NCBI RefSeq assembly: GCF_014203795.1
Contig: NZ_JACHJU010000001.1
Coordinates: forward strand, 1,426,001-1,490,000
DNA: 64,000 nt
Reading direction: 5' to 3'
From: Streptosporangium album
Lineage (GTDB): Bacteria > Actinomycetota > Actinomycetes > Streptosporangiales > Streptosporangiaceae
Numbering within the stretch: the stretch's first letter is position 1; each line of letters starts with the position of its first letter. Of the stretch, positions 36,601 to 46,136 are shown piece by piece. The position numbers and the translations under genes are program-made. Below the pieces are notes generated by a model that was given only the letters and a program-made list of their open reading frames with translations, was not told the DNA's origin and searched no databases.

Positions 36601-37530
36601 TCAGACGCAGCCGCCCGGCTTCAGGGACTTGGACCAGGCCGGGAGTACGTCGGTGATCTGCGGACGGGTTATGGACCAGAGTTCACGCCCTCGCCCCGGC
36701 ACGAGTTCCTGGCCGCCCAGGAGGACGTAGGAGGTCTTGTCGAAGATGAAGGATTCGCGGCCCCGGTTGTCCACCCGGGTCACGGCGATGCCCGATTTGC
36801 CAGTGGCGTCCTTGAGCTCTTCCGTCTCGATGCCCGGCAGGGTCGCGGCGAGCTTGAAGATGGCCGCCTGCTGTTTGGGCGGGATCGGCCTGCTGAGGAC
36901 GCCGACGACGCCGCGCCAGATCTGGGTCGCGGCGTCCTTGTTGAGGACCATCTCGTTACCGCGTTCGGCCAGCTTGTGCCGGAGCTGCTCCTGGTCGGTC
37001 GGCCACCCACGGAGGTCGGCGTAGGCGGGGCCGCCGCGGCCGGGGCACCGGGTCAGGAGTTCCTTGTACTCGCGGTCCTGGGGGTGGGACTTCGACGGCT
37101 TGTGCCACCACAGTTCTGGGCGGGAGCCGTCGACGGACTCCCAGACCTCACCCGTGATGTGGCGCGGACCGACGTTGGGAACCCCGTTCTCGCTGTGCGA
37201 CTCCGCGATCCGCTCGTAGTGGAGGTACTGGTCGTCGCGGGGTTCCGGCCACGGGGTGGCGGTCGCGGCCTCGGCCGCCAGCCTCAGGACCTCGGCGGCG
37301 CTCACGGGAGCGGAGGGGTTGAACGTCTGGACGGCGATCACTCCTGCGGTCATCGCCGCGACCAGGCCGCCTGCCAGCATCAGACGCCGCAGGCCGGCCG
37401 CCCGGGGCCGCCGCTTCGTGCGGGCCTCGGCCAGGAGGGCGGTACGGGCGGGGGCGAGGCGGTCCGCCGTGGGGTGCGCCTTGTCGGCGAACAGGTCGCG
37501 GAGTTCGGTCAGGTCGGTTAGTTCGTTCAT
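36601..37530 (-). CDS. CU044_5270-family membrane protein, sigma-factor partner
   Basis: 309 aa. A basic cytosolic N-terminus (~45 residues), one transmembrane helix (LMLAGGLVAAMTAGVIAVQ), and an extracytoplasmic domain with WPEPRDDQYLHYERIAE and SRPELWWHKPSKS. Overlaps the ECF sigma gene by 4 bp. This pairing recurs in actinobacteria and suggests an anti-sigma or signal-transducing role, although no zinc-binding anti-sigma motif is visible. Confidence 0.82.
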   Translation of the reverse strand: MNELTDLTELRDLFADKAHPTADRLAPARTALLAEARTKRRPRAAGLRRLMLAGGLVAAMTAGVIAVQTFNPSAPVSAAEVLRLAAEAATATPWPEPRDDQYLHYERIAESHSENGVPNVGPRHITGEVWESVDGSRPELWWHKPSKSHPQDREYKELLTRCPGRGGPAYADLRGWPTDQEQLRHKLAERGNEMVLNKDAATQIWRGVVGVLSRPIPPKQQAAIFKLAATLPGIETEELKDATGKSGIAVTRVDNRGRESFIFDKTSYVLLGGQELVPGRGRELWSITRPQITDVLPAWSKSLKPGGCV

Positions 37531-38105
37531 GAGGTCTGCTCCGTCGTGGGGTCGGTGCTGCCGAGGGCGTCGCGGACGATGGCCCGCGCGCGGTTGAGGC
37601 GGGAACGGACTGTTCCGATCGGGATGGACAGGGCGTTGGCGACCCCCTCGTAGGTGAGGTCGGCCCAGGCCACGAGCAAGAGGACGTCGCGGTCGCGGGC
37701 CTTCAATGAGGCGAGCGCCTGGGCGAGAGGGCGGCGTACGGCATGCGCGCTCGCCCGCTCAAGAGCTTGTTCCGCGGCGTCGTCGGCGTCGGGAAGCACG
37801 CCCATTTTCGAGTACGCCTTATAGCGGTGTATCTCGGCGCGCTGATGCCGGCGGATGAAGTTGGTCGCGAAGCCGTACAACCAGGGGAGGGCCTCCGGAC
37901 GGGCGGTGTCATAGTCGCGGCGCTGCCTGAACGCGGCGAGGAACGTCTCGGAGACGACGTCGTCGGCCGTGTCGTCGCCGAGCCGGCGGGCCACATAACG
38001 GTGGATGTGCCCTGCGTGCCTGTCGAACAGCAAGGCGAAATCCTCGGGATCTCGCCACGACCGTTCGATCAGGGCGGCGTCAGACAGGGTCGTACTGAGC
38101 GGCAT
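37527..38105 (-). CDS. ECF-type RNA polymerase sigma factor
   Basis: 192 aa. Region 2 from DFALLFDRHAGHIHRYVARR through ADDVVSETFLAAFRQR and ALPWLYGFATNFIRRHQRA; region 4 DRDVLLLVAWADLTYEGVAN, LSIPIGTVRSRLNRARAIVR. Translationally coupled to the membrane protein gene that follows, presumably its regulator. Confidence 0.92.
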   Translation of the reverse strand: MPLSTTLSDAALIERSWRDPEDFALLFDRHAGHIHRYVARRLGDDTADDVVSETFLAAFRQRRDYDTARPEALPWLYGFATNFIRRHQRAEIHRYKAYSKMGVLPDADDAAEQALERASAHAVRRPLAQALASLKARDRDVLLLVAWADLTYEGVANALSIPIGTVRSRLNRARAIVRDALGSTDPTTEQTS

Positions 38106-38376
38106 GGGGGTGGGCCTTCTTAAGGAAGTAGTGTCGTCCGTCTTTCACACAAGTCAGGAAACGAGTTCACGGGACGCTGCCGACCGCCCGGCAGGCTCGG
38201 GTGAAGGCCAAGAGCGCGCGCCAAGATCCGCCGCCGCGGCCAGGCGCGGGAGAACTTCGTGCTGGAGACCGTCTACTGGGTGCCGACCGTCGCCGGCCGG
38301 TGATCGGGAGGAGTGTCGCCGCCGCCGAGACGCCGTTCTGACTGGGTGTGGGGCCTACTGGTGGGGCCCCGGTACC
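38106..38376. other. 271-bp gap with possible gene debris
   Basis: One plus-strand frame near 38218-38302 reads KIRRRGQARENFVLETVYWV and ends at a TGA, looking protein-like but unidentified and without a start. It sits between the sigma-factor promoter region and the Tn3 remnant. Confidence 0.3.
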
Positions 38377-39268
38377 TCAACCGCCGACACCCTGGTCAGG
38401 ATGGGTGTCGGCGGACTCACCCAATGGTCGCGAACCTCCGGGTAGTTCGGGCAGGGCGAAGGAGTAGCGGCCCAGCATGTTCACGTGGGCGTGGATGAAG
38501 GGTGAAAGGCGGGCAACGTCTTCATCGCGCACGGTGAAGCCCTGGACGCGCAGCTTGGTCAGGGCGGCGTCCATGTAGCGGGTGTTGAACAGCACCACGG
38601 CGTTGAGGACCAGGCCGAGCGCGCCGAGCTGGTCCTCCATACCTTCTTGGTAGCGCTGGTAAAGGTGGCCGCGTTTGCCGTGGAAGATCCGCCGGGCCAG
38701 TGCGTGACGGCCTTCCTGCAGGTTGGACTGGGCCTTGATCTCGTGCCGGTAGGTCGGCTCATCGGCCATCCGCAGGATATGCAGGGTTTTGGGGATGCGC
38801 CCGTAGTGGGCGATCGCGTCGCCCAGCGGGGTGGGCCGGCCGTCGCGAGAGAGCATCCGGATGACGTCGTGGGCGCGGACCGCGCCGGTGTGAATGGAGG
38901 CGATGATGCGGCAGATGTCGTCCCAATGGCGCTCGACCTTGTCCAGGGCGATGCGTCCGCGCGCGATGTGCTGCAAGGGCCCGTAGTCGGCGCGCGGGTC
39001 GATGCGCCACAGTTTCTGGTCGGGCAGGTCCGCCGGCTGCGGGGCGTAGGAAAACCCGGCCAAGGTGAGGAGGCCGTAGACGATGTCGCTGTAGCCGGCG
39101 GTGTCGGTGACGATCATCTCGGGGCGTTTGCCTCCGTCGCGGTCATACAGCACGTCCAGCACGTACAACGAGTCACGCGGGGTGCCCGCCACGACCATCC
39201 CGCCCAGTCCAGAGGCCTGGTCATTCAGCATATTCAGCCAGGTCGCGCCGCGGCCCCGGCCGAAGTAC
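38377..39268 (-). pseudogene. Tn3-family transposase, C-terminal ~300 residues only
   Basis: YFGRGRGATWLNMLNDQASG, MVVAGTPRDSLYVLDVLYDR, VTDTAGYSDIVYGLLTLAGF, RHALARRIFHGKRGHLYQRY, MEDQLGALGLVLNAVVLFNT are the conserved Tn3 TnpA C-terminal blocks. A full TnpA is ~960-1000 aa; the missing N-terminal two thirds is cut off exactly where the IS5-family element's terminal repeat begins. The last residues run into a hairpin at 38381-38414. No Tn3 terminal repeat or resolvase is visible. Confidence 0.85.
38381..38414. terminator. 12-bp-stem hairpin at the end of the Tn3 remnant
   Basis: CCGCCGACACCC (38381-38392) pairs with GGGTGTCGGCGG (38403-38414) across a 10-nt loop. It overlaps the last codons of the tnpA frame and could act as a terminator. 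Confidence 0.45.
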
Positions 39269-40113
39269 TTAGAGTGCCCGGCAATAGGGATCACTTCAGT
39301 CGCTTGGTCGTCGGGCGGATGTCCCAGCGATAACGCTTGCGGGCGCGTTGGATGAGCTGACGTACGGCGACGAATGCGGCGGCCAGGTACAGGTAGAAGT
39401 CCACGATCTGGCCGTCGCGGTCGGTGCAGCGGCGGGCCCTCCCGTACCCGTTCATCCAGGAGTTCGTTCGCTCGACCACCCAGCGCTTACCGACCTGGAT
39501 CGGCGCGGGCACGCCCTTGCGGGAGATCTCACCGGTAACCCCGGCTCTTCCAGTACGGCACGGCTCGGCGCGTTGTCATAGGCCGTGTCCAGATGCGCGA
39601 TCACGCCGTCCGGCATGGCTTTGACCTGTGTCAACGCCGCGTCCAGGGTGGGGCCCAGGAGCGGGGGGTCATGCCGGTTGGCCGGGGCGGAGACGATGCC
39701 CAGCGGGATGCCGCCGCCCTCGGTGGCGGTGGAGCGCTTCAGCCCGCCACCCCCGCGTGCGCCCATTGTCTGAGACGGCGTCTGATCGTCCGATCCGAGC
39801 AGGCTGCCGTCGCGATCCGTTCGTATCCCGATCCATGGACCAGGGCATCGATGACGTGCTCGAACACCACGCGGTCGGGGATCCGGCGTCGATGGCAGCC
39901 CAGCGGGTGATCTGGGTGGAATTCGGGGCGGTCCCCGCCGATCACGGCGTGGAATTCGACCCAGACGGGTTCCAGTAGGGATGATGGCACGGCAGGCACG
40001 GGCACCTCGGTGATCACTGAGCGTAGAGAACTCCATGATCACCCCGTCCGTGCCTGTTCGCATCTCACCTCGACCCGCAGGCGAACCGCCATCCCTATTG
40101 CCGGGCGCTCTTA
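39269..40113. mobile_element. Degenerate IS5-family insertion sequence (~845 bp)
   Basis: Terminal inverted repeats of ~23 bp at 39269-39291 and 40091-40113 share GCCCGGCAATAGGGAT exactly and most of the outer bases. The left end interrupts Tn3 tnpA. The right flank does not continue tnpA, so a deletion or rearrangement followed insertion. Confidence 0.75.
39291..40017 (-). pseudogene. IS5-family transposase, broken in three frames
   Basis: N-terminal part from ATG 40017 (VVFEHVIDALVHGSGYERIA, IRRRLRQWAHAGV); then in another frame LKRSTATEGGGIPLGIVSAP and HLDTAYDNAPSRAVLEE; then in a third KRWVVERTNSWMNGYGRARR to the end at 39291. The stretch with the first catalytic Asp (about 65 residues between HAGV and LKRS) is deleted. 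Inactive. Confidence 0.8.
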
Positions 40114-40299
40114 CTGAGGGACATCCCGGTGTTTCCACGGTGCTCGGCCCTGAGGTGGTGGGAGAGGGAGGCTTCAGCGGCGGCGACCGACCCTGAACGG
40201 CCACGGCGCGGATCGCTTCAGCGTCAGCGAGCCCGCTGGGCGGCCCGGAAGGGAGCGGCTACGGTCCGCACGCCGTACGGCGGAGCGGTCTGGCGCGGA
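40114..40299. other. Noncoding segment between IS and hairpin
   Basis: No supported coding sequence. It does not match the expected upstream half of Tn3 tnpA. Confidence 0.4.
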
Positions 40300-40413
40300 G
40301 GTGGGCAGGTGTTCCGGCCGGCGTATAAAAAACCGCAACCGTCGCGCCCGCCAGGCCGGAGGCCTGAAACACCGGACGGCAACTGCGACGGCCGGCCGGA
40401 ACACCTGCCCACC
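40300..40413. repeat. Long inverted repeat: 23-bp perfect arms, 114 bp overall
   Basis: Arm 1 40300-40322 begins GGTGGGCAGGTGTTCC; arm 2 40391-40413 is its exact complement. The interior holds an AT-rich GTATAAAAAACC and a central AGGCC-N3-GGCCT hairpin. Downstream of the leftward vanW-family gene, so it could be a terminator, but its size and symmetry are also MITE-like. Confidence 0.7.
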
Positions 40414-40416
40414 GCA

Positions 40417-40517
40417 GCGCGAACAACGAAAACCCCGAAACACCCACAGCGCGAACCGAGAAACCCGAAACACCCACAGCGCGAACACCGAAACCCCGGA
40501 ACACCCGCGGCGCGAAC
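40417..40517. repeat. Degenerate 30-32-bp tandem repeats
   Basis: Units start with GCGCGAAC at 40417, 40449, 40479 and 40510, each continuing as CCGAAACACCC-like sequence. Between the long inverted repeat and the VanW-family stop. Not a CRISPR: repeats are contiguous and without spacers. Confidence 0.65.
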
Positions 40518-40531
40518 AGCCAAGGCAGGAG

Positions 40532-42595
40532 TCACTCGTTCTGGGCGGGACCCGACGTGGAGGTGCACGTGAGATTGGTCTCGGGCTTGTAGACGGTCTT
40601 CTTCGTCTCCCGCTTGACCTCCTTGCCCTCCTGCTTGAAGACCCGGGTCACGTCGATCGTGAACCCCTGCTGGCCGACCATCGGAAGACAGGAGGGACCG
40701 GTGCCGGTGGCGTTCCGGAACGGGGTGAAGTCATAGCGCTGGGAGGAGAGCGACTCGATGTCGTAGCGCTTGGTGCTCCAGAAGGCGACCGTGACCGAGG
40801 TGGCCGTGGAGGAGGTCTTCACCAGCACGCCGTACTTGGAGTCGTTCTTCCAGCGGAAATCCGGCCCGGGCCAGGAGACCGTGGATTCGCGGCCGGCCGG
40901 GTAGCGCGAGATGTAGAACTCGTGCGCCACGTGCTGGACATCCTCAAGGCCGCCGAAGAAGACCGCGTTGTACATGGTGGTGACGAACTGGGAGATGCCG
41001 CCGCCCACCGAGTCAACCAACCGCCCGCCTTCGATCATGGGGGCCGGGACGAAGCCACGGGCCGCGTCGCGCTGGCCGATCACGCCGTTGAGGGAGAAGG
41101 TCTCGCCGGGCTTGACCAGATATCCGTCGAGGAGTTTGGCGATCGTGCGGATGTTGGTCACCCGGGATACGCAGCATGCGTACGGAGTGGTGAACTCGCT
41201 GATCTTCTCCTCGATGCCGAGCTTGCGCGCCTCGGCGTCGGAGACGCGGGGGTTGACGTTCGTGAGAACGACCGGGATCGTCCTGCTGCCGCCCTTGGTG
41301 ACCATCCGGGTCACGGCGTCGGCGAGCTTTTCGTCGTTGATGCCCTTGCCGCTGCGGCCGGGGACCAGCTCCGGCGTGGTGCCGACGATCCGGAAGGTGG
41401 GCTCCTGGGGGGCCTGAGCGGGGTCGACGAGCTTGTTCTCCACGGCTGCGACGGCGTTCTTGGCGTCGAACACCGGGACCATGCTGCCGGCGCTTTCGGC
41501 CTTGAAGGACAGGTGGGCGGCCAGGGTATCCACCGGTAGCTGGGCCTGCCTGCCGGAGGAGGTCAGAGTGACCGGACCGGACAGAGCCTTGCCGGCGTCG
41601 GCGGCGGCCTTCTCGACCGCCCCCTCCGTCGCCTTGGGCTTGATCACCGAAACCGGCAGCTCGACCTCGCCGCCGGCGCCCAGGAAGGCTTTCCTGATGG
41701 CTCCGGCCGCGGCCTCCCGCTCCAGTTCGTGACCGTCGCGAGGGGTCACCACGACCGGCTTGGTGCCCTTGAAGGTGACCTCGCCCTCGCGTACCTTGAG
41801 GTCGATCTTCTTCGCGAGGGCCGTGACAGCGCTGTCCATGTGCTCGGGGTCGACGGAGACCTGAGGGGCCAACTCGGTGGTGCCGGTCAGCGCCCGCCAG
41901 ACGTCCATCGGGCCGGGGAAGCCGCTGGACGCCTGGCCGATGGTGGCGACGATGTCGAACTCCAGCCCGGCGTTCTCGGGGTCGAGGGAGTATTTCCTGC
42001 CCGCGGCCAGGAGGGTCATCTCCTCGCCGACCTTGCCCTGCAGCCGGTCCCTGAGCTTGTCCGCCGCCTCGGTCGCGGTCAGCCCGCCGATGTCGACGCC
42101 GTGGACCCGGGTGCCGGGCAGCATCTTGCCGGACATGATGATCGCGGGCACGGCATAGGCCAGGCCGGCCAGCAACAGCAGGACGACGACGGCGAGGAGG
42201 GATCTGCGTCCCCTGCGACGGGGGGGCTCCGTGAAATGGGGCGACTCGGGCTGCTGGGGGCCGCCGGACGCCGTCTCGTCATGCTGCCGCAAGGAGCGCT
42301 CGGGCGGGGCGGCCATCTGCCAGGGCTGGGGTGGGGGGGCCACAGGCGGCAGCCCGGGGGCGCCTTGGAGGGAACCGGCGGGCCGGCCGAATCCGGAGGG
42401 CGCCGCGGGCTGGCCGGCCCCGGAGGGACCGAAGATGTCAGGCGAGACACCGGGAGGGAGCCGCGAGCCGCCCTTGGGCTGCTCACCGGGGAGAACGCTG
42501 GGATCGCGGGCGCCCGGCCGGACCGGGCGCGAGGGGAGTGGAACCGCCGCGAACGGGTCCGTCGGTGGGTCTATCGACGCTCCGGCGTTCCGCAC
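40532..42595 (-). CDS. VanW-family cell-wall-associated membrane protein
   Basis: 687 aa. A Pro-rich cytosolic N-terminus (~120 residues), RRRGRR then one transmembrane helix (LLAVVVLLLLAGLAYAVPAI), two repeated peptidoglycan-binding-4-type domains (e.g. VHGVDIGGLTATEAADKLRD), and the VanW domain (EFTTPYACCVSRVTNIRTIA, LKPGETFSLNGVIG-like, SVGGGISQFVTTMYNAVFFG). GTG 42595 follows GGAGGAGACGGAGG. Probably surface-exposed, acting on or binding peptidoglycan; no other van genes are nearby. Confidence 0.88.
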   Translation of the reverse strand: MRNAGASIDPPTDPFAAVPLPSRPVRPGARDPSVLPGEQPKGGSRLPPGVSPDIFGPSGAGQPAAPSGFGRPAGSLQGAPGLPPVAPPPQPWQMAAPPERSLRQHDETASGGPQQPESPHFTEPPRRRGRRSLLAVVVLLLLAGLAYAVPAIIMSGKMLPGTRVHGVDIGGLTATEAADKLRDRLQGKVGEEMTLLAAGRKYSLDPENAGLEFDIVATIGQASSGFPGPMDVWRALTGTTELAPQVSVDPEHMDSAVTALAKKIDLKVREGEVTFKGTKPVVVTPRDGHELEREAAAGAIRKAFLGAGGEVELPVSVIKPKATEGAVEKAAADAGKALSGPVTLTSSGRQAQLPVDTLAAHLSFKAESAGSMVPVFDAKNAVAAVENKLVDPAQAPQEPTFRIVGTTPELVPGRSGKGINDEKLADAVTRMVTKGGSRTIPVVLTNVNPRVSDAEARKLGIEEKISEFTTPYACCVSRVTNIRTIAKLLDGYLVKPGETFSLNGVIGQRDAARGFVPAPMIEGGRLVDSVGGGISQFVTTMYNAVFFGGLEDVQHVAHEFYISRYPAGRESTVSWPGPDFRWKNDSKYGVLVKTSSTATSVTVAFWSTKRYDIESLSSQRYDFTPFRNATGTGPSCLPMVGQQGFTIDVTRVFKQEGKEVKRETKKTVYKPETNLTCTSTSGPAQNE

Positions 42596-42683
42596 GGCCT
42601 CCGTCTCCTCCTGCTCCGCAGTTTTTTACCTTCGTTAACCCTAGACCACATTCGTCAGTCAAGACCCGAAAAGCAGTAACGAA

Positions 42684-43355
42684 TCAGCCTGTCCACCGGT
42701 AACGGTGTTCGGGTCGCCCGGCGGTGCCGTACCTCGGCCGGAGTTCGGCCTGGCCTGTCGCGCACAGGTACTCGAGGTAGCGGCGGGCGCTGACCCGGGA
42801 GAGGCCGGTGAGCGCCGCCGCCTCGGCGGCCGACAGGTCGGTGCCGGTCTCCCTGAGCGCGTCCGCGACCAGGCCACAGGTGGTGGACGACAGTCCCTTG
42901 GGGAGCGGCGGCGGCCCTCCTTTGGCCGTGCCGAAGAACCGGTCCACCTGGTCCTGGCCGACCGTGGAGCCGATCGCGGCAAGCTGCCTGCGGGTGTCGG
43001 CGTACTGTTCCAGGCGTTCGGTCAGCGCTCCGGCGGTGAACGGTTTGATCAGGTAGTTCACCGCGCCGCCGCGCATGGCCGCGCGGACCGTGGCGACGTC
43101 CCGAGCGGCGGTGATCACCAGGACGTCCACCGGGTGGGAGACGCCTCTGAGCGTCATGAGCACCTCAAGGCCCGACATGTCCGGCAGGTAGATGTCGAGA
43201 AGCACCAGGTCGGGCCGGTGCTCGGCCACCGACGCGACCGCCGCTCTCCCGGTGTGGGCCGCGTTGACCACGGTGAATCCGGGCACCCGCGCCACGTAAC
43301 CGCTGTGGATCCGGGCCACCATGAAATCGTCGTCCACGACGAGCACGCGGATCAC
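42684..43355 (-). CDS. CitB/DctR-type response regulator
   Basis: 223 aa. Receiver domain: VLVVDDDFMVARIHSGYVAR, phospho-Asp in DLVLLDIYLPDMSGLEVL (~54), Lys in VNYLIKPFTAGAL. C-terminal HTH: DLSAAEAAALTGLSRVSARR. GTG 43355 overlaps the sensor kinase stop (GTGA) and follows GGGGAGG. Likely activates the divergent tctCBA operon in response to a tri- or dicarboxylate. Confidence 0.9.
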   Translation of the reverse strand: MIRVLVVDDDFMVARIHSGYVARVPGFTVVNAAHTGRAAVASVAEHRPDLVLLDIYLPDMSGLEVLMTLRGVSHPVDVLVITAARDVATVRAAMRGGAVNYLIKPFTAGALTERLEQYADTRRQLAAIGSTVGQDQVDRFFGTAKGGPPPLPKGLSSTTCGLVADALRETGTDLSAAEAAALTGLSRVSARRYLEYLCATGQAELRPRYGTAGRPEHRYRWTG

Positions 43356-44983
43356 TGCGGCCTCCCCATGGGAGGCGGCTCTTCCGTTCTGCCGCCCGGC
43401 CTGACGTCGTCCCGCCGGGGCAGCAGGGCCGTGAAGACGGCGCCGTCCGCGTTGTGCACCCGCACCCAGCCGCCCCGGCGCGAGCACGTCTGGCGGGTCA
43501 GGGCCAGACCGAGGCCGCGCGGACCAGCGTGAGCGATCTTGGTGGTGAAACCCTCGCGGAACACCTCCTCGGCCAGACCGGGGGTGATCCCGGGGCCGGA
43601 GTCACCGACCCGGACGTGCAGGCCGTCGGTCTCGGTGCGGACCGAGACCTCGACCACTCCCCCGATCCCCTCCAGCGCGTCGAGGGCGTTGGCCACCAGG
43701 TTGCCGACCACCAGCACGGCGTCACGGGGGTCGCCGAGCACGCCCTCCTCCACCCGGGCGTCCTCGGCGAGCACCAGGGACGCGCCCCGCTCGGCCGCCT
43801 CTGCGGACTTGGCCAGCAGCAGCGCGGCCAGCGTCGGGTCGGCGACCTTCTCCCGGATGCCGGACGCGTGCCTGCCGTAGGCCTCGGAGGTCTGGGTGAT
43901 GTAGTTGACGGCGGTCTCGTGCTCGCCGAGCTCCAGCAGCCCGACCACGGTGTGCATCCGGTTGGCGAACTCGTGTGCCTGGGCGCGCAGCGCGTCGGTC
44001 GTGCTGCTGGCCCGGTCGAGTTCGCGCGCGAGTTCGACCAGCTCGGTGCGGTCGCGCAGGGTGACCACCCAGCCGCTCTGCTGCTCGCGGACCGCCACCG
44101 GGGTGCGGTTGAGCACCAGCACGCGGTCGCGGTGGAGAACCACCCGGTCGTCACCCGGGTCGGCACCGTCCAGCACGTCCCGCATCCGTTCCGACAGGGG
44201 CATCTCGCGCAGACCCCGGCCGACGTCGTGGACGGACAGTCCGAGCAGGTCGCGGGCCGCGTCGTTGACCAGCGTCACCCTGCCCTGCAGGTCAAGGGCG
44301 AGCACCCCCTCCTTCACCCCGCGCAGCACCCCCTCCCGCTGTTCGAGCAGGGCCGCGATCTCCCGGGGCTCCAGTCCGAAGGTCTGGTGGCGGACCCGCC
44401 GGGCGATCAGCCCGGTGGCCGCGGATCCGGCGAGCAGTACGGCGAGCACGGTCCACAGCAGCGGTGGCAGTGCCGAGCCGAGCTCGTCGGCGACGGTGTC
44501 CTGGAGCACGCCGACCGAGGCCAGGCCGATGACCTGACCGGAGGGGTCGAAGATCGGGGCCTTGCCGCGGACGGAACGGCCGAGGGTGCCGGTCTGGATG
44601 CCGGTCCAGGTGTGGCCGCTGGTCAGGATCTCCGAGCCGTCGGTGGACAGCCGCTTGCCGATCAGAGCCGTGTTGGGGTGGGCGTAACGGATCTGTTCCC
44701 GGTTGGCGATCACCACGTAGTCGGCACCGGTGGCCGCCTGTACTCCCGCCGCGATCGGCTGCAGGCTCTGCTCGGGATGGACCCGGGCGAAGGCCTCCCT
44801 GACCTGGGGCAGCCCGGCGACGGACTCGGCGATCGCCAGCGCGCGCTGCTGGTACTGCCGGTCGAGCTGACTGCGGGTGTGTTCCATCCAGACGCCCGCC
44901 GTACCGCCCACCGCGAGAACCACGATCACCGTCTGCAACACGAACAGCTGGGTGCCGAGGGAGGCGTTGAGTATGCGTCGCAC
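43352..44983 (-). CDS. CitA/DcuS-type sensor histidine kinase
   Basis: 543 aa. Two transmembrane helices (~residues 13-33 and ~172-195) enclose an extracytoplasmic PAS-like sensor (IANREQIRYAHPNTALIGKR, GKAPIFDPSGQVIGLASVGV). A cytosolic PAS follows, then the H-box AQAHEFANRMHTVVGLLELG, N-box NLVANALDALEG, and G-boxes VGDSGPGITP and GPRGLGLALT. Typical carboxylate-sensing kinase. Divergent from tctC with a 181-bp gap. Confidence 0.92.
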   Translation of the reverse strand: MRRILNASLGTQLFVLQTVIVVLAVGGTAGVWMEHTRSQLDRQYQQRALAIAESVAGLPQVREAFARVHPEQSLQPIAAGVQAATGADYVVIANREQIRYAHPNTALIGKRLSTDGSEILTSGHTWTGIQTGTLGRSVRGKAPIFDPSGQVIGLASVGVLQDTVADELGSALPPLLWTVLAVLLAGSAATGLIARRVRHQTFGLEPREIAALLEQREGVLRGVKEGVLALDLQGRVTLVNDAARDLLGLSVHDVGRGLREMPLSERMRDVLDGADPGDDRVVLHRDRVLVLNRTPVAVREQQSGWVVTLRDRTELVELARELDRASSTTDALRAQAHEFANRMHTVVGLLELGEHETAVNYITQTSEAYGRHASGIREKVADPTLAALLLAKSAEAAERGASLVLAEDARVEEGVLGDPRDAVLVVGNLVANALDALEGIGGVVEVSVRTETDGLHVRVGDSGPGITPGLAEEVFREGFTTKIAHAGPRGLGLALTRQTCSRRGGWVRVHNADGAVFTALLPRRDDVRPGGRTEEPPPMGRPQ

Positions 44984-45164
44984 GAATGAACTCCCTGCTC
45001 AGGGTGCCTATGAAAGCAGCCGGAGGTAACGGCGGGGTCGCGATGGCCGCGACCGACGTGACCAATACGACCGATACGACGGCAACCTCGCAAAGGATCG
45101 ACACTGTCGCCTGCGGCACCCACCATCCTCACCACGCTTTTCTTTACGTTGTTTGGAGTTGACC

Positions 45165-46136
45165 ATGCGTCTTCGGAGACTCGCCGCCCTGGCGGCCCTG
45201 TCCCTCGCCGCCCTCACCGCGTGCGGCTCAGGCTCGGGCTCGGGCTCGGGCGTCGGCACGCTGAAAATCATGGCTCCGGCCTCGCCCGGCGGAGGCTGGG
45301 ACCAGACCTCCCGTACGGCGGAGCAGGCCTTCAAGTCGGCCGACCCGTCCCGCAAGGTGGAGGTCTACAACGTCCCCGGCGCCGGTGGAACCATCGGCCT
45401 GGCCCAGCTCGCCGGGGAGAAGGGCAACGGCAACCTGCTGATGACCATGGGTCTGGTGATGGTCGGCGCGGTGGAGCAGAACAAGTCGAAGGTCACGCTG
45501 ACCGAGACCACGCCCGTCGCGAAGCTCACCGAGGAGTACGAGATCGCCGTGGTCCCGGCGGCCTCGCCGTACAAGACACTGGCCGATCTGGTGGCGGCGT
45601 GGAAGGCCGACCCGGCGAAGATCGCGATCGCGGGCGGGTCGGCCGGAGGCACCGACCACATCGTGGCGGGTCTGATGGCCAAGGCCGCCGGGATCGATCC
45701 CAAGCAGGTCAACTACATCGCCCACTCGGGTGGCGGTGAGGCGCTCAACGCGCTGCTGGGCAACAAGGTCGCGCTGGGGATCTCCGGTATCGGCGAGTTC
45801 GCCGAGCACGTGAAGTCCGGCAAGCTCCGGGCTCTCGGCGTGAGTTCGCCCGCCCGGGTCGACAGCGTGGACGCGCCCACCCTGAAGGAGGGCGGTCTGG
45901 ACGTCGAGCTGGCCAACTGGCGCGGGTTCGTGGCCCCGCCCGGGCTGGACGACGCCGCCAAGAAGAACCTGACCGACCTGGTCACCAAGATGCACGACTC
46001 GCAGGCGTGGAAGGACGCGGTGGCCAAGAACGGCTGGATCGACTCCTTCCAGACCGGCCAGCAGTTCGCCGACTACCTCGCGGCCGAGCAGGCCAAGGTC
46101 AAGACCATCATCGCGGAAATGGGACTCGTCTCCTGA
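45165..46136 (+). CDS. tctC: Tripartite tricarboxylate transporter substrate-binding protein TctC
   Basis: 323 aa. Signal peptide with lipobox ALTACGSG; mature TctC fold: APASPGGGWDQTSRTAEQAF, NVPGAGGTIGLAQLAG, AGGSAGGTDHIVAGLMAKAA. ATG 45165 has TTGGAG upstream. First gene of tctCBA; the stop overlaps the tctB ATG by one base. Binds citrate-like carboxylates at the outer membrane face for the TctAB permease. Confidence 0.93.
   Translation: MRLRRLAALAALSLAALTACGSGSGSGSGVGTLKIMAPASPGGGWDQTSRTAEQAFKSADPSRKVEVYNVPGAGGTIGLAQLAGEKGNGNLLMTMGLVMVGAVEQNKSKVTLTETTPVAKLTEEYEIAVVPAASPYKTLADLVAAWKADPAKIAIAGGSAGGTDHIVAGLMAKAAGIDPKQVNYIAHSGGGEALNALLGNKVALGISGIGEFAEHVKSGKLRALGVSSPARVDSVDAPTLKEGGLDVELANWRGFVAPPGLDDAAKKNLTDLVTKMHDSQAWKDAVAKNGWIDSFQTGQQFADYLAAEQAKVKTIIAEMGLVS

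Noticed and set aside
40417-40517. Possible CRISPR array
   Set aside because: Repeats are contiguous, degenerate and without unique spacers; no cas genes nearby.
40532-42595. VanW protein as evidence of a vancomycin resistance cluster
   Set aside because: No vanH/A/X-type genes accompany it; VanW-family proteins are common in actinobacteria without resistance.
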